Shown here piece by piece: positions 12,050-23,718 of a DNA stretch of 64,000 bases. The DNA is from Pogostemon cablin (Eukaryota > Streptophyta > Magnoliopsida > Lamiales > Lamiaceae). The number at the start of each line of letters is the position of its first letter. Position 1 is the stretch's first letter. The notes beneath the pieces are model-generated. The model was not told the DNA's origin, made no database searches, and was given only the letters and a program-made list of their open reading frames with translations. The stretch is from positions 25,186,028 through 25,250,027 of the forward strand of contig CM042966.1 in assembly GCA_023678885.1 (NCBI GenBank), read 5' to 3'. Made by a program: the position numbers and the translations under genes.

Positions 12050-15000
12050 TCACGATGCTACAGCGATAAGCATAGAGAGTTTGTCAGACAGGAAACGAAA
12101 TCACGAAGCTGAGTGTGCTTTTGTAAATATATCAGCAATTTGCAGAGAAGAAGAAACGAATGGCAATGTGATGGTACCGATCTGATGGTGGTGGCGAGTG
12201 ACATGACAATCAATCTCGATATGTTTGGTTCGCTCATGAAAGACTGAATTACGTGCAATCTGAATAGCGCTCTGGTTATCACAATGTAGCGGAGTAGGGT
12301 GAGAAAGAGAAATACCCATATCAGCAAGCAACCTTCGTAACCAAACAATTTCACAGGTAGTAGAGGCCATGTCACGATACTCAGCTTCTGTAGAAGACTG
12401 AGAGATGACATCTTGTTTCTTGCTCTTCCACGAAATAAGCGAATCACCAAGGAAAATACAAAATCCAGTGGTCGACTTGCGGTCCGTAGGATCACCAGCC
12501 CAATCCGCATCAGAATAAGCACGCAGCTCTAACGAAGATGTAGAAGGAAACAAGAGACTATGAAACTGGGTGCCCCGAAGATACCTGAGAATACGAAGAA
12601 CGGCAACCCAATGAACTGTAGTGGGGGAAGTGACAAACTGACTAACCACATGAACAGCATGCGCAATGTCTGGGCGAGTCACAGTAAGATAAACCAGGCT
12701 GCCTACAATGGTACGATAGAGACCAGAATCCGCCAAAGGAGTGCCATCCGACGGAGAGTATCTAACATTGGTCTCTAGTGGAGTAGGAACAGTCTTGTTG
12801 TCAGTAAGTCGAGCACGCTCAAACAAATCAGCTATATACTTTGATTGAGATAAGAGATAGCCTTTTGGAGAATATGCAATCTCAATTCCCAAGAAATAAC
12901 GTAGCATACCCAAGTCTTTCATAGCGAAGCACCGTGCCAACTCAGACTTCAAAGATTCAATACCATCATAATCATCACCCGTAATGATCATGTCATCAAC
13001 ATGCAAGGATAGTAGAATACGACCTGCCGGTGTACGCTTGACAAATAAAGTCGAATCATGATGACTAGGAAGGAAGCCAAGCGAAGTGATCACCATAGAA
13101 AACTTCTCAAACCAGGCAGGTGGTGCTTGTTTGAGACCATAAAGAGCTTTGCGAAGCTTGCAAACTTCACCAGGCTGATGAGCAACACCAGGAGGAGGCG
13201 TCATATAAACTTCTTCATGAAGATCGCCATTCAAGAAGGCATTCTTGACATCCATCTGAGATATTCTCCATCGGCAAATAGAAGCAACTGCAATCAGAGT
13301 GCGAACCATCGTCATTTTTGCAACAGGGGCAAATGTTTCTTCATAATCCAGGCCATACTCCTGGGAATAGCCTTTAGCAACAAGTCGAGCCTTGTATCGC
13401 TCAATGGATCCATCTGATTTGGTTTTAATCTTGTAGACCCAACGAGAACTAATAGTGTGTTTTCCTGATGGCAGCGAAACCAAATCCCATGTATGAGTCT
13501 GGTGTAGAGCAGTAAGTTCCTCAGCCATAGCAGCCTGCCAAAGGGGATCACGAACTGCCTCTCTATAGGATAAAGGCTCAAAAAGATGATGAACAGAGGC
13601 AACAAAGGAAGCAAATGAAGTAGAATAGGAGGAGTACTCAAAATCGGGGAGTTTAGTAGACTTACGAGTGCGAGTGGACTGACGCGGAGGAGAATCATCC
13701 GCAATCTCATCCGACAATTGGGTAGTCGTAGGAGCAGGGGCAAGGGAGGTGGATGCCTCATGAACCAAAGTATCAGATAGAGCTTCATCGGTGTCGGTAT
13801 CGAATGGATCAATACGCACTAGATCTAACTGTGTCATATGATGTGAACTAGCCGGAACAGAGAAGAAAGGAATATGCTCTAAAAACACAACATGACGCGA
13901 GACATACAATTTTTGGCTAACTGGATCAAAACAACGATATCCCTTTTGACCAACACCATAACCCAAAAAGACACATAAGGCGGACCGGGGAGACAATTTA
14001 TTGCGCTCAACATGTGGTCGAAGAACAAAACAAGTACAACCGAAGACGCGCAACGAGGAATAATTAGGTGAATGACCATGCAATTTTTCGAACGGGGACA
14101 AACCTGAATTATGAGATATTGGAATTCTGTTGATCACGTGAGCAGTGGTAAGGACTGCTTCTCCCCAAAACACACTAGGAACCTCGGCTGACAACATGAA
14201 CGAACGAGCTGTTTCAACAAGATGGCGATGTTTTCTTTCAGCAACACCATTTTGTTGAGGAGTGTCTGTACACGAGGTTTGGTGGATAGTCCCATCAGAA
14301 GCAAGTAACTGAGAAAAATCGTTAGAAGTGAATTCACCACCCAAATCACACCGAAAACACTTAATGACATATGAGTGTTGGGTTTTCACAAGAGCTCTAA
14401 AATTGCTGAATATGGTAAGGAAGTCAGACCTGCGTTTCATAAGATAAACCCACGTATAACGAGTGAAATCATCAATAAAAGAAACATAATATCTAGAACC
14501 TCCTTTGGTGGATACAGGAGAGGGTCCCCACACATCAGAATGCACAAGATCAAATGGTGCAATTGAAAGAGAAATACTTTTATAAAAAGGCAATGCGAAA
14601 AATTTAGCCAGTTTACAACCACTACAATCAGAAATATCATGACTTTCCAAATGACCTAAAACTCCTGTAGACACCAAAAACTTTAAACGAGACCCAGACA
14701 CATGACCTAAACGAGAATGCCAAAGATAAAAATCAGAAGACGAACGACTCAAACGAAAAGACGACAAATCCACAGTAGAGGCAGCAACATCTGATACTTG
14801 TAGCTCATCCAAAACATAGAGTCCCCCGTCCCTACGGCCTGTCCCAATCACCTTCTGAGATCGCGGGTTCTAAACACAACAATTGATAGAAGTAAAAAGA
14901 ACCGTGAAACCGGAATCACACAATTGACCAACAGACGCAAGATTTAAAGTTAGACTAGGAATATGGTATACATTTGAAAGAGATAAATGAGATATGTGAA

Positions 15001-16156
15001 CAGAGCCAATTCCTGCCAATGGCATTGGAGTGCCATCAGCTGTCATGACTGACAAAGATGGAGCAGAATTAACAGATACAAAAGAATCGATATCAGGAGA
15101 CATATGATGAGAAGTGCCTAAATCTAATATCCACAGGGGAGACGATTTACCTGAATTATCAGACAAGGACAAACCTTTATGAGAGGAGGCTGACATGGCA
15201 TGATGCTGTGAGGCGAGGAACTGCTGAAACTACTCCAACATATGTGGATCCAAGGACGGGGCAACAACTGCGTTGTTGGTCTGAGGTGGGCGATACGTCC
15301 ATGGGGCAGTCTGTGGCGGGCGTTGTTGTTGAGGTGGTCGTTGATGCTGTGGTTGTTTGCTTTTACTCAATAATTTCGGACACTGAGCCTTCCAATTACC
15401 CTTCTGCTTGCAGAAAGCACATTCATCCTGAGAGACCTTAGGGGCAGGTCTATTTTTGTTGCTAGGAGTAGACTGTTGTGAAGCAGCAAAGACAGATGGA
15501 GTTGTAGGTGTGACAGACACCTTATCCGGGTTAGACTTAAGCCGAATCTCCTCTGCTAACAGTTCATTAACCACAGAATCAACAGACGGAAGAGGAGAAC
15601 GATGCAGAATTGTTCCACGCAATCCCTCGAAATCATTCCGAAGAGCCATCAAAAATTGTACCAGACGTTGTTCTTCTCTACGAGCCATATACGGTTCAAA
15701 TTTTCGCAGCTCTGCGGACTCAGTGAGAGCCAACTGCTCCCAGAGATTAGACATGGCAGAATAAAACTCTTGAACACTCATATCATTCTGCTGAAGAGCA
15801 CGAATATCTGTCTCCAACTGATACTGCTTGGCGAAATTAGACTGGGTGTACAATCTAACAAGATGATCCCATACCTCTTTAGCCGTCTCATACTTAGCCA
15901 ACTGAACACCAATGGAGTGGGTAACAGAATTGTTAATCCACGTAATGATCTTCGAATTATCAGCCTCCCACATGTCGACCAAGGCCGCATAATTAGACTC
16001 ATTCTCGTCTATAGGCTTAATCCGCACACCTGTGATATAGCTTCACATAGATTTTCCACGCAAGAAATTATTCATAACATATCTCCAATACGTATAGTTT
16101 TTACCATCCAATTGAACGCTAATCGACTGAAGTGAATCATCCTTACGACTAGCCAT
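12050..16156 (-). pseudogene. Copia gag-pol polyprotein pseudogene
   Basis: One uninterrupted reading frame phase runs from an ATG at 16156 to a terminal TGA at 12050, about 1,370 codons, broken only by four in-frame stops: TGA at 16043-16045, TAG near 15230, TAG near 14870 and TGA at 12101-12103. No frameshift is seen. Order: gag with a zinc knuckle CAFCKQKGNWKAQC in which the usual His is Asn; protease with DLG where DSG is expected; GAG-pre-integrase (LWHSRLGHVS); integrase with HSDVWGP, FIDDFTR and CDLGGEF; reverse transcriptase with AFLNGDL and HVDDM; RNase H with SDADWAGD, STEAEYR and HIEIDCH. Several active-site changes and the stops make it non-functional. The other open frames here are shadows of this frame. 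Confidence 0.93.
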
Positions 16157-16458
16157 GATGAAACAGAACTCTACGAGCACACCAAATCAAACTAAACAAC
16201 AAAATCCAATAATCCTCAAAGTACCAAATCAACAGAATCCAACCAAATCAATCGAATCCAATTCAAACCCTAACACCGAGAGTACGAACAAACAAAGGGA
16301 AAATCGAAAATATCACCATAAAAACTATACGGACACCGATGTCGAACTCGTACAGATGCCGAAATTGAACGGACGTCGCCCAAAAAATTTTTCGATCTGC
16401 GAAAGCTGCGGATTGGATTATAACTTATTCAATCAAGCAAAGAGAAATCGATGAATGG

Positions 16459-16472
16459 TGGCTTTGATACCA
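16459..16472 (-). other. Primer-binding site of the copia element
   Basis: TGGTATCAAAGCCA on the minus strand directly follows the 5' LTR. It differs by one base from TGGTATCAGAGCC, the complement of the plant initiator tRNA-Met 3' end used by most plant copia elements. Confidence 0.85.
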
Positions 16473-16600
16473 TGATAACATAGAGAAAAAAGGAACTAGA
16501 GATTTCTTATTTACTTGCTTAATGAAATAGAATACAATAAAAAATATATATAATTAGGGATTACAATGAAAAGTAAATAGACTAAAATACCCAGCTAATA
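16473..16600 (-). repeat. 5' LTR of the copia element
   Basis: 128 bp, matching 11916-12036 apart from a 7-bp indel and a few substitutions. ATTCC follows directly at 16601. Confidence 0.88.
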
Positions 16601-16787
16601 ATTCCAAATAACTTTTTTCACTTTCCACAACTAAAATTTATTTTTATTTTCTGCCAAAGGATGTGGCCTATCATTAACGGTCCCAAATGAATTAATATTT
16701 TTAAACGGATTAACACCTCAAACCGTTAAACTATTTTTCTATTTATTGTTTATTTAATCACATAGTATATTCATTTAATTCTAACTT

Positions 16788-16853
16788 GAATTAACCAAAC
16801 AGAGAGGTTCATGAGTTCAAACATGAATTAACCAAACAGAGAGGTTCATGAGT
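16788..16853. repeat. 37-bp tandem duplication in the outer element
   Basis: GAATTAACCAAACAGAGAGG plus TTCATGAGTTCAAACAT occurs at 16788-16824 and again from 16825, the second copy truncated after about 29 bp. It lies in the internal region of the non-coding LTR element. Confidence 0.8.
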
Positions 16854-17034
16854 GCAATACCGTTCGCATGCAATCTCTCAATTTCAGAACCGACACATAT
16901 TACATAAAAACGATCTTATAAAAATTTTAATTTGCGTACCTTCTTTCTTTCACATATTCAAAAATCTTCTATAATGTCTTTTATAGTCAACAAATACTAT
17001 ACCGGAGCCATGAGCATAATTTTCGACTTAAGAT

Positions 17035-17616
17035 TGTTGGGTATATTTGAGTTTCGATATAATATGTTGACTAAAAAATATGACATAAAATAATAAGAAT
17101 GAAATTTGAGTTGAGTCAAGAGTTACACTCCTTCTCCTTAAGACAAAATTGTCCTGCTCTGGTGCTTACGATTTGATGATAATCATCTCCAAGATACGAC
17201 TCAAATCTTGTGATAGTAACACTATATGCAAATCACAAGATACGGAGAACCAACTGATATTATGAACTCACCTTAGGAGTAGGAAGACTTAGAAATACAC
17301 TATGAATTGTTATGACAACTCGAACTTTTTTGGACATCCACGACTTGTGACAAGTGCTCAAGTAACTCAAGTGAAATTCAATGTGTTCGGAGTTAGAAAT
17401 TATGGAAAGGGAGGGCATATTTATAGATTTCAAGGTGTCTTTACATGAATTGATGCGACCGTTGGATTAAATTTTGAATTCAAATTCATGTCTTTTATTG
17501 AAAAAACGCTACTTATTCAACAATCACAACCTTTGATTGCACTTATTCATAGACACACTTTAATCTAATAGACACCATTTTAAGGTTACTTTTCCATTCA
17601 TCTTAAACTTTCAACA
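17035..17616 (-). repeat. 5' LTR of the outer non-coding retrotransposon
   Basis: 582 bp; plus-strand start TGTTGGG, end TTTCAACA. Direct repeat of 9799-10378; ATTTC follows at 17617-17621. Confidence 0.8.
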
Positions 17617-17621
17617 ATTTC

Positions 17622-18834
17622 TACAATAATAAAAATTTAATATTTGTATACTTATTGGCTCAAATTCAACTTAAACTCGAACAGAATCCCTCCAAATTGG
17701 ATTATTACTAAACGAGACCCAACTTGATATATATTACAAAGTATTATTAAATGTATTACAACGAATAGTTAAAAGTATTATTTAATCGTCATTTAATAGG
17801 TGTGATGAGATTTAGGGGTATATATTATGTAAGTATATTTATATGGAGATAGGTAAGTAATATTAAAAAATAATCTTGTTTGGTAGGAAAAAATATATTA
17901 GATTAATAAAATTAAATGTTCGATCGGTAGTATAATTTATTAAGATATGCAATAAAGTTACATTTATACCCTTCTTACTTATCACTTTACATTTTCTTTG
18001 TTCACGAACTAGTAAACATTCTTTTCCTTTTCTCCTTTTCAACTCTATGTGAATGATTAATTTCAATATTTTATCTCGATTCATTGTTGAATTCACAATA
18101 TTAATACCTCATGGAGTGTGAGATTAATAATGTAAAAGGTAACAGTGAATTAGAATTGGCCTAATTTATAATACTGGACCCTTTGATAAATTTGTATAAG
18201 TTACCAAACATCTTAAAAGACCATATTACCTAATATCAAACGAGCCCTAAATCTGTTAAAAATATATAAATTATTGTTTCTCATTCCCAAATTAAAACCC
18301 TTGCCCCAATTCAGAGAACCCTAAATCAAAAGCATGCCCCCTATAATTGATCCGCGAAGAAAATGATTAACAGAAGAGTGCAATCGAAGACTGATGTAAG
18401 GTTGATCTTTGAGTGTGTTTCTATATTTCGCACCCTTTTGTGTTCATAATTTTAGGGTTTTTATATTCCATTCTAATCAAAACTTCCCTTGTTTTATGAT
18501 AGTTGTCTCCCAATTTCTGCAATTTTAAAGATGTTTTTGAATGTTGCTGACCTCTAATTAGGATTTCCTTTAATTTGTTTATGTAATATGCTTTTTTTAT
18601 TGCTTCAATAATTTTTTAGTGGGACATTTGTCTTGGAAGTTTCTTGGGTTGTTCCCGTTTTATTTTTTTGATTTTGTGAATTTTACTTAAAATACTGCTT
18701 CTTTGCAATTGCAGACTGAATTATGTTATCCAAAGTTTTTCTTCATTCAAATTTTACGCATTTTTCACTGCATTCCATCCTACGTTATCATTCAAAAATG
18801 ATATTAATACATCTTCTTTTTTATAAAATGCAGT
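17622..18834. other. Intergenic DNA, possible MITE, then probable 5' region of a Mutator-like element
   Basis: Around 17872-18247 a weak inverted pair (CTTGTTTGGTAGGAAA on the left, ATATCAAACGAGCCC on the right) suggests a decayed hAT- or Harbinger-like MITE. From about 18290 the sequence has the composition of a leader with an intron: a CG-richer stretch near 18300-18410, then a T-rich stretch ending ATAAAATGCAG before the ATG at 18835. This may be the leader of the transposase pseudogene that follows. Confidence 0.3.
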
Positions 18835-21516
18835 ATGGATTCAATTTTTTCTCTATATATCAACCTTGGTGGCAAAATGCAGTCTATTAATGGTGTAATG
18901 GTTTACGTTGGAGGTGATATCACTTATAGGTTTGGGTTGGTGTAACAACAAATTTTTGTAATTATAATAAAATAAATACAAAAGAATTACAATAATAATC
19001 CAAAAGGATTAAACTTGATAATTTAGGAAACAATCTCAATCTATCCTCTGATTCTTCTTTCGAACCAAATTGGACTTTAACTTGTTGTGTTGATCTTGTT
19101 GACTGTGTGTTTTGAGTCGGATCTTCAGTTAAAGCTTGTCCGAACTCGGATTTGGGACCTTATAACGTTAATCCAGAAGCGTCGAGCTTTTGTTTGGATT
19201 AAACGTACTTGATCCAAAGAACACTCGATCTGGGGGGCTTAGCACCCTAATCCCGGGTCGTATGTTGTTCTTGGCACGAAGAATACCAAAGAACTTAATG
19301 TATGAAGAACGCTTGATTTGGGGGGCTCCGCACCTTAATCCCGAATCGTTTGCCGTTCTTGACTTGAAGATGCTTAAAGATCTTGAGGAGCGTTGCTCGT
19401 GTTTCAATCTCTTCAGAGCGTTTGTGTCTTCAGGTCTTTGAATGTGTGTCTGGAATGAATGGAGGAGAGCTCCTTATATAGGTGAAGGCAGATGATGCCC
19501 CATAAATAACTCGTAATTTGATTGGTCAATGGCAGAATTGACCTGATTCTGCGGACTTGGGTCTTTCCATATATAACACAGTTTGATTGGTCATTGCTTA
19601 ATTTGACCTGATTCTGGAACCTTCCAGATTTTATTTGACTTGGGAGACAAGGTTTACTTAATTTAAACCCATTTTAATTTGTTGGGTTTTAAATTAATTA
19701 TCAATTATTTATTAATCTATTTTAGGAATTAATTTATTTAAATTCCAAAATAAAATATAATAAATTAAAATTGATATTTAATCATAAAATCCATGTGTCA
19801 CCATCTGATTGGACTGTGAATTTTAATTGCTTACAGTTGGATATAGATAGGTTTGGATATTTTGACCTACAAGAAGAATTTGAAAAGTTGGGATTCATAA
19901 GTTGGGATAGATTTTTAAATAAAATTCCTCGGTCTAGAGAAGTTGTCGGTTGAAGAATGTAAGCAATAATGCTTGAGTAATGGACATCCTTAAGTATTCC
20001 TTGAACGAACAGCTTCTTGTGTATGTGTACGTAAATGGGGTAAAAAGTCATTACTTGGTGGTGAAAATATTGCTAAAAATCATGATAATGTATTAGTTGT
20101 GCAATCAGAAATTTTAGACGATTATGGGGAGATTGTTGATAATAATGAGAAAGTTGATGTTAATGCTAAGGTTTGGTCTGATAAAAGTGCATCTGGATTT
20201 GAAGAATCTCAAGAAGAAAATGTGAGTGATAATAATACTGAAGACAAGGAATATATGCCATTAGATATTGCAAGTGATTCTGATGATGGGTTAGTTGAAG
20301 ATGATTTGGATACAGTTTATGATGAATATGTTAAGGCCGGAAAAATAGATTCAATGATAAGCTGTTACTTGCAAATGAAGATACTGCTGAATGTAGCAAT
20401 CGTGGGAGCGGAGGAGGGGTTTAATTAGATTATATAAGTGATGAGGGTGAAGTTAATTCTGATTCATCAAGTATGAAGGTATGATGTTAGTAGAAGGGTG
20501 TAGTCTGCGAAAAAGAATCCTCAGATCATATGTGATCCTAACTTTGATTATAAGAACTTTAAGTATATACTTGGGATAATGTCTGAAAGTCAAAGGCAAT
20601 GTAAAACTGCAATTCAGAAAGTTGCTATTGTCAATGGTTACAATATCCAATTTATGAAGACTAACAATAGACAAGTATATGCTAGATGTGTTGAGGATGC
20701 CCATGAAATTTTTTTGACAGTTTAGTTACTAAAGAGAAAGTGTTTTTGGGGAATAAGCGTAGGTGTGGTAGGGATATGTATACAAAATAAGTCACAGTTG
20801 AGTGGATTGGGTCTAAATATATTAAGAAGTTTAGAAGGAATCCAAATTGGAGTATATAAGGGTTAAGGGTTGATTTGTGGAATAATTATACTATGAAACC
20901 TTCAAGATGGAAGCTATTTAGAGGTAAGTGGCATTAGACCTTCAGGGGTTCAGTGGTTGATTATTATGCCAACTTGAGAAAATATATGTCTGCATTTATG
21001 GAGGCAGACAAAGAAGAAAGGTTTGCATTTTTATTATGTGATGATAGTGTTTTTAAAGGGTTTTATGTTTGATTTAATGCATTTAGGACTGGAATTTTGA
21101 ATGGGTATAGGCCAATTATTGGATCTCATGGTTGTTTTTTGAAGACATTTCTTGGGGGAACATTGTCGGCTGTTATTGCAAAATTAGATGGAAACAATAA
21201 AATATTTCCAATTGCATGGACAGTAGTGGAGGCTGAGAATGAAAATATTTCACCATTTTATTCAAAGAACTTGGCACCACAGATGGTTTCAGATGGAGTT
21301 TTATAAGTGATCAACAAAATGTATGCTTTAATTGATGTTCAAAAGTTTATTCCTAGCTTTATTTTATGCATGTATCAAATACCAGTTATTAACATTAATT
21401 AAATCTTTTGTAACAGGGAGTCGAAAAGGCAATCAGTGAATTTGCACCCCATGATGAACATAGGAACTGTGTCAAAAATATTTACATCAATTTAAAAAAA
21501 TATTTAAATTTTCTGA
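18835..21516 (+). pseudogene. Mutator-like (MuDR/MULE) transposase pseudogene
   Basis: Starts MDSIFSLYINLGG and VMVYVGGDITYRFG (N-terminal region of plant MuDR proteins), is interrupted by a solo LTR (18941-19800), then resumes with DIDRFGYFDLQEEFEKLGF. An acidic linker follows (20099-20428, EYMPLDIASDSDDG). Decayed frames then carry the DDE transposase core: GYRPIIGSHGCFLK, GGTLSAVIAKLDGNN and FPIAWTVVEAENE (21097-21306). RWSFISDQQN is followed by an intron (donor GTATGC about 21319, acceptor ending about 21417) and GVEKAISEFAPHDEHRNC. The normally invariant Asp in GxDGC is His. Multiple stops and frameshifts are present. Sequence similarity stops near 21516, so the C-terminal part is missing. 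Confidence 0.8.
18941..19800 (-). mobile_element. Probable solo LTR inserted in the MULE transposase
   Basis: An 860-bp block with exact TG..CA ends (TGTAACAACA at the left, CATGTGTCA at the right) interrupts the MuDR reading frame. On the minus strand it has a TATA box, TATATAAGG (19472-19480), followed by a leader and an AT-rich end, consistent with a minus-strand LTR promoter. Two internal duplications are visible, one with period about 88 bp around the GGGGGGCT blocks at 19232 and 19320. Flanking pentamers GTTGG and CCATC do not match, so the target-site duplication is lost or the element arose by unequal recombination. Confidence 0.6.
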
Positions 21517-21737
21517 GTGTTTTTATTATATATGATGGATTAAATAATGTTTGATGAGTGATTTTGAGTTTTAAAACATAGATAGGAACAAAAGAAGCAG
21601 AAAGACAATTTTGTAGAGGAATTAAAGCCAACTCGGCCAAGCTAGAGACTCAATTCAACTCGAGTTGGGTGGAAAAGAGCCAACTTGGACTTTGACTCGT
21701 GCCGAGTTGGAATTAGGGACTTACATAAGCAAATTGG

Positions 21738-21825
21738 AGTTAACTTAGACACCAACTCGAACCGAGTTAGGCCAACTCGATAGTTAACTTAGACACCAAC
21801 TCGAACCGAGTTAGGCCAACTCGAC
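21738..21825. repeat. 44-bp tandem duplication with inverted AACTCG/CGAGTT motifs
   Basis: Two near-identical 44-bp units (21738-21781 and 21782-21825), each starting AGTTAACTTAGACACC and containing AACTCGAACCGAGTT, an inverted pair with a 3-base spacer. Similar motifs occur singly around 21640-21900. Confidence 0.8.
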
Positions 21826-23028
21826 AGTCAACCTGAGTCAAGTTGAAACTCGGAATTATAAAATTCTTGGGCAGACAACTTGACCTCAACTCGAGCCGAG
21901 TTGAGTTCCAGGTCAGTTTTAAAATTGAGTTTGGGGGAATTTTTTGTCATTCTTCATTTTCTCTCCCCCAAATCATTCGAGTCCTAACCCAGTCCGAAAT
22001 TTCTTCGCATTTTCGGGCATTTAAACCCTCACACACAACACTAATCATATTTTCTCAAAGATTTAGAGCACTTTGGAGAGTAGAAATTAGGTATTTTTCA
22101 TATTTTGTCGAGAAATCTTAAAGTTCGAATTCCACCATGTATTTAATGAAAGGTATGTTTTTCTTACTCTTTTCATTTATATGTGGTGGTAAGAGTATTT
22201 TTGTGTAATTTCCATGTTAATTTTTGAATTTGGTTGGGGAATTTCTTCAGGCAGCTTGTGTGTATTGTTTTGTGCTTGAATTAAATCATATGTTTAGTGT
22301 ATGATGAATTCTTGCTAGGATTCGACTTCCTTGATGAATATTTGAATATGTGAATACTTGTAGAGTGTTGGGTTATGAAATCATGCTTGATTTGTGATTT
22401 TGTTGTTTTAAAGCGAAAATTAGCATATTGATTAATTTTGTGGGATGGTTTCATTAATGATTATGGCTTGAATGGTTGAAATATTATTTTTTCATGGGCA
22501 TGGATGATTTTACTATGTTTGGAAAGCATGAGAAGGGAAATTGAAGGGTTTATAATGCATGCTAAAATGTTGATTCTTGTTCTATGAATAACATGTTGGA
22601 TGCATGGAGAAGGATTATTGAAGAACATGAGACACTTGTTAAAAAAATTGTTTCAATCTTCTAAATCATGCTAGTCGATTGATTTTCATGTGAATTTGTA
22701 AGACATGATTAATATATACTGTCTTATTAAGCATTGTAAGTTTTAGGAAGCATCCTTGTGATTGATACTTGTGTGGAAACTTGCTTGAGTTATTGTGCAG
22801 TTGAATATATTGGAAGAAGTTAGCTTATTATAACTAGGGGATATGATGCTAGTTATCTTATGATTGTTGAAAAGAGTGTACCTTAATTGTTGAATTTCCA
22901 CAGGTACAGGAAAGAAAGACCAAGGAAAATGATCCGAGAAGAGATAATGATCCACCAATAACGCTCCAGTTGAGCTAGGTAATCCACTTAAGGAGAAGTT
23001 ACAAAGATTAAGAAGGTGGCCAGGGGAC

Positions 23029-23535
23029 ATGGATCTAGAATTTGAAAACTGGGAAGAAATAAAGCCTCTGCAGTGGAGGATATCTGATAAAATAACCCAT
23101 ATGCGCAATCAGGATGAGGATACCATGGTCATTTTAAAAATCAGAGAGGATATCAAACTTCTATTTGACAGGGTTAGGATCCTCAACTTCATGGAGGTCA
23201 AAGGCCGGAGACACTTCCAGCTGTCTGGGGAGTTATTGTGCACGCTCCACACATATCTAATAATGAGGACAAGCACTCATACTCAACAGAGTTCAGTTTG
23301 GGTGGGGAGCTAAGTCAGGTGACGGTGGATTCATTGAATTACGCCCTCAAGGCACCTACCGGGATCATATTTGCAGAGGATAGAAGGTTCAAGGCTAATG
23401 ACATTTGGAAGTTAATCACCGAAAGAAACGAAACGAGCCCTACAGGTAGAGCTGGGTAAGGACATCATGCATAAGCCATTGGAAGAAATGAGGATGGAGT
23501 TTATGTTTGGCGGATGGGTGCAGATGGTCTTCTGA
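23029..23535 (+). pseudogene. Athila ORF1-like (gag-region) fragment
   Basis: Two overlapping frames form one decayed protein. 23029-23313 (MDLEFENWEEIKPLQWRISD then VKGRRHFQLSGELLCTLHTY) hands over by a frameshift near 23240 to 23238-23459 (FSLGGELSQVTVDSLNYALK then RRFKANDIWKLITE). The pattern of a short hydrophobic block, FSLGGE, then a KANDIWKLIT-like block resembles the first ORF of plant Athila elements. This is a family-level resemblance by eye. It is truncated and has no protease or reverse transcriptase attached. Confidence 0.5.
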
Positions 23536-23718
23536 TCAAAAGCTATATCATTGGTTGTGAGGTTGTACCATTCTTTTTTCTCCCTCATTTCTATTTTTGG
23601 TTTAGGCTTTTGAGCGTAGTTTATAGGACTTTCTTTATATTTTGATTCTCCTAATCTCTATAATTGTTATAAGTATATTCCTGTGAGTATTCGTTATTTC
23701 TATTGGATATTTGATGAG

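Larger units (their letters stand above)
11916..16600 (-). mobile_element. Ty1/copia LTR retrotransposon, structurally complete, coding region dead
   Basis: Short LTRs (121 and 128 bp), a 5-bp target-site duplication ATTCC on both sides (11911-11915 and 16601-16605), a primer-binding site next to the 5' LTR, a purine tract next to the 3' LTR, and one long coding frame in the order gag, protease, integrase, reverse transcriptase, RNase H, which is the copia order. Very short LTRs and this domain order fit the Ale/Retrofit-type lineage, but that subassignment is only inferred. It sits inside the internal region of the outer non-coding element, so it inserted later. Confidence 0.93.
9799..17616 (-). 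mobile_element. Non-coding LTR retrotransposon (LARD-like), interrupted by a copia element
   Basis: Two direct repeats of about 580 bp (9799-10378 and 17035-17616) bound the element. ATTTC directly flanks both sides (9794-9798 and 17617-17621), a 5-bp target-site duplication. Removing the nested copia element and one copy of its duplication leaves about 1.97 kb of internal DNA (10379-11915 plus 16606-17034) with no retroviral gene. The minus orientation is inferred from a purine tract, GTGGGGAT on the minus strand, next to the left LTR, as expected upstream of a 3' LTR. A primer-binding site is not clear. The element would have needed an autonomous relative, probably copia-type given the TGTTGG LTR start and GTGGGGAT tract. 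Confidence 0.75.
21552..23711 (+). mobile_element. Left remnant of an Athila-type Gypsy retrotransposon (element 0)
   Basis: Starts TGATGAGTGATTTTGAG directly after the truncated MULE. Its start resembles the LTR start of element 2 (TGATGAGTGATATTTTCACC). It has inverted AACTCGA..CGAGTT motifs in the U3-like part, a long AT-rich untranslated region and an Athila ORF1-like fragment. No second LTR or clear primer site was found. Elements 1 and 2 are inserted at its right side and its sequence appears to continue at 37087. Confidence 0.5.

Noticed and set aside
12560..16454. Plus-strand open frames of 60-177 codons across the copia element
   Set aside because: They are antisense shadows of the minus-strand gag-pol frame, which has unmistakable domain motifs.
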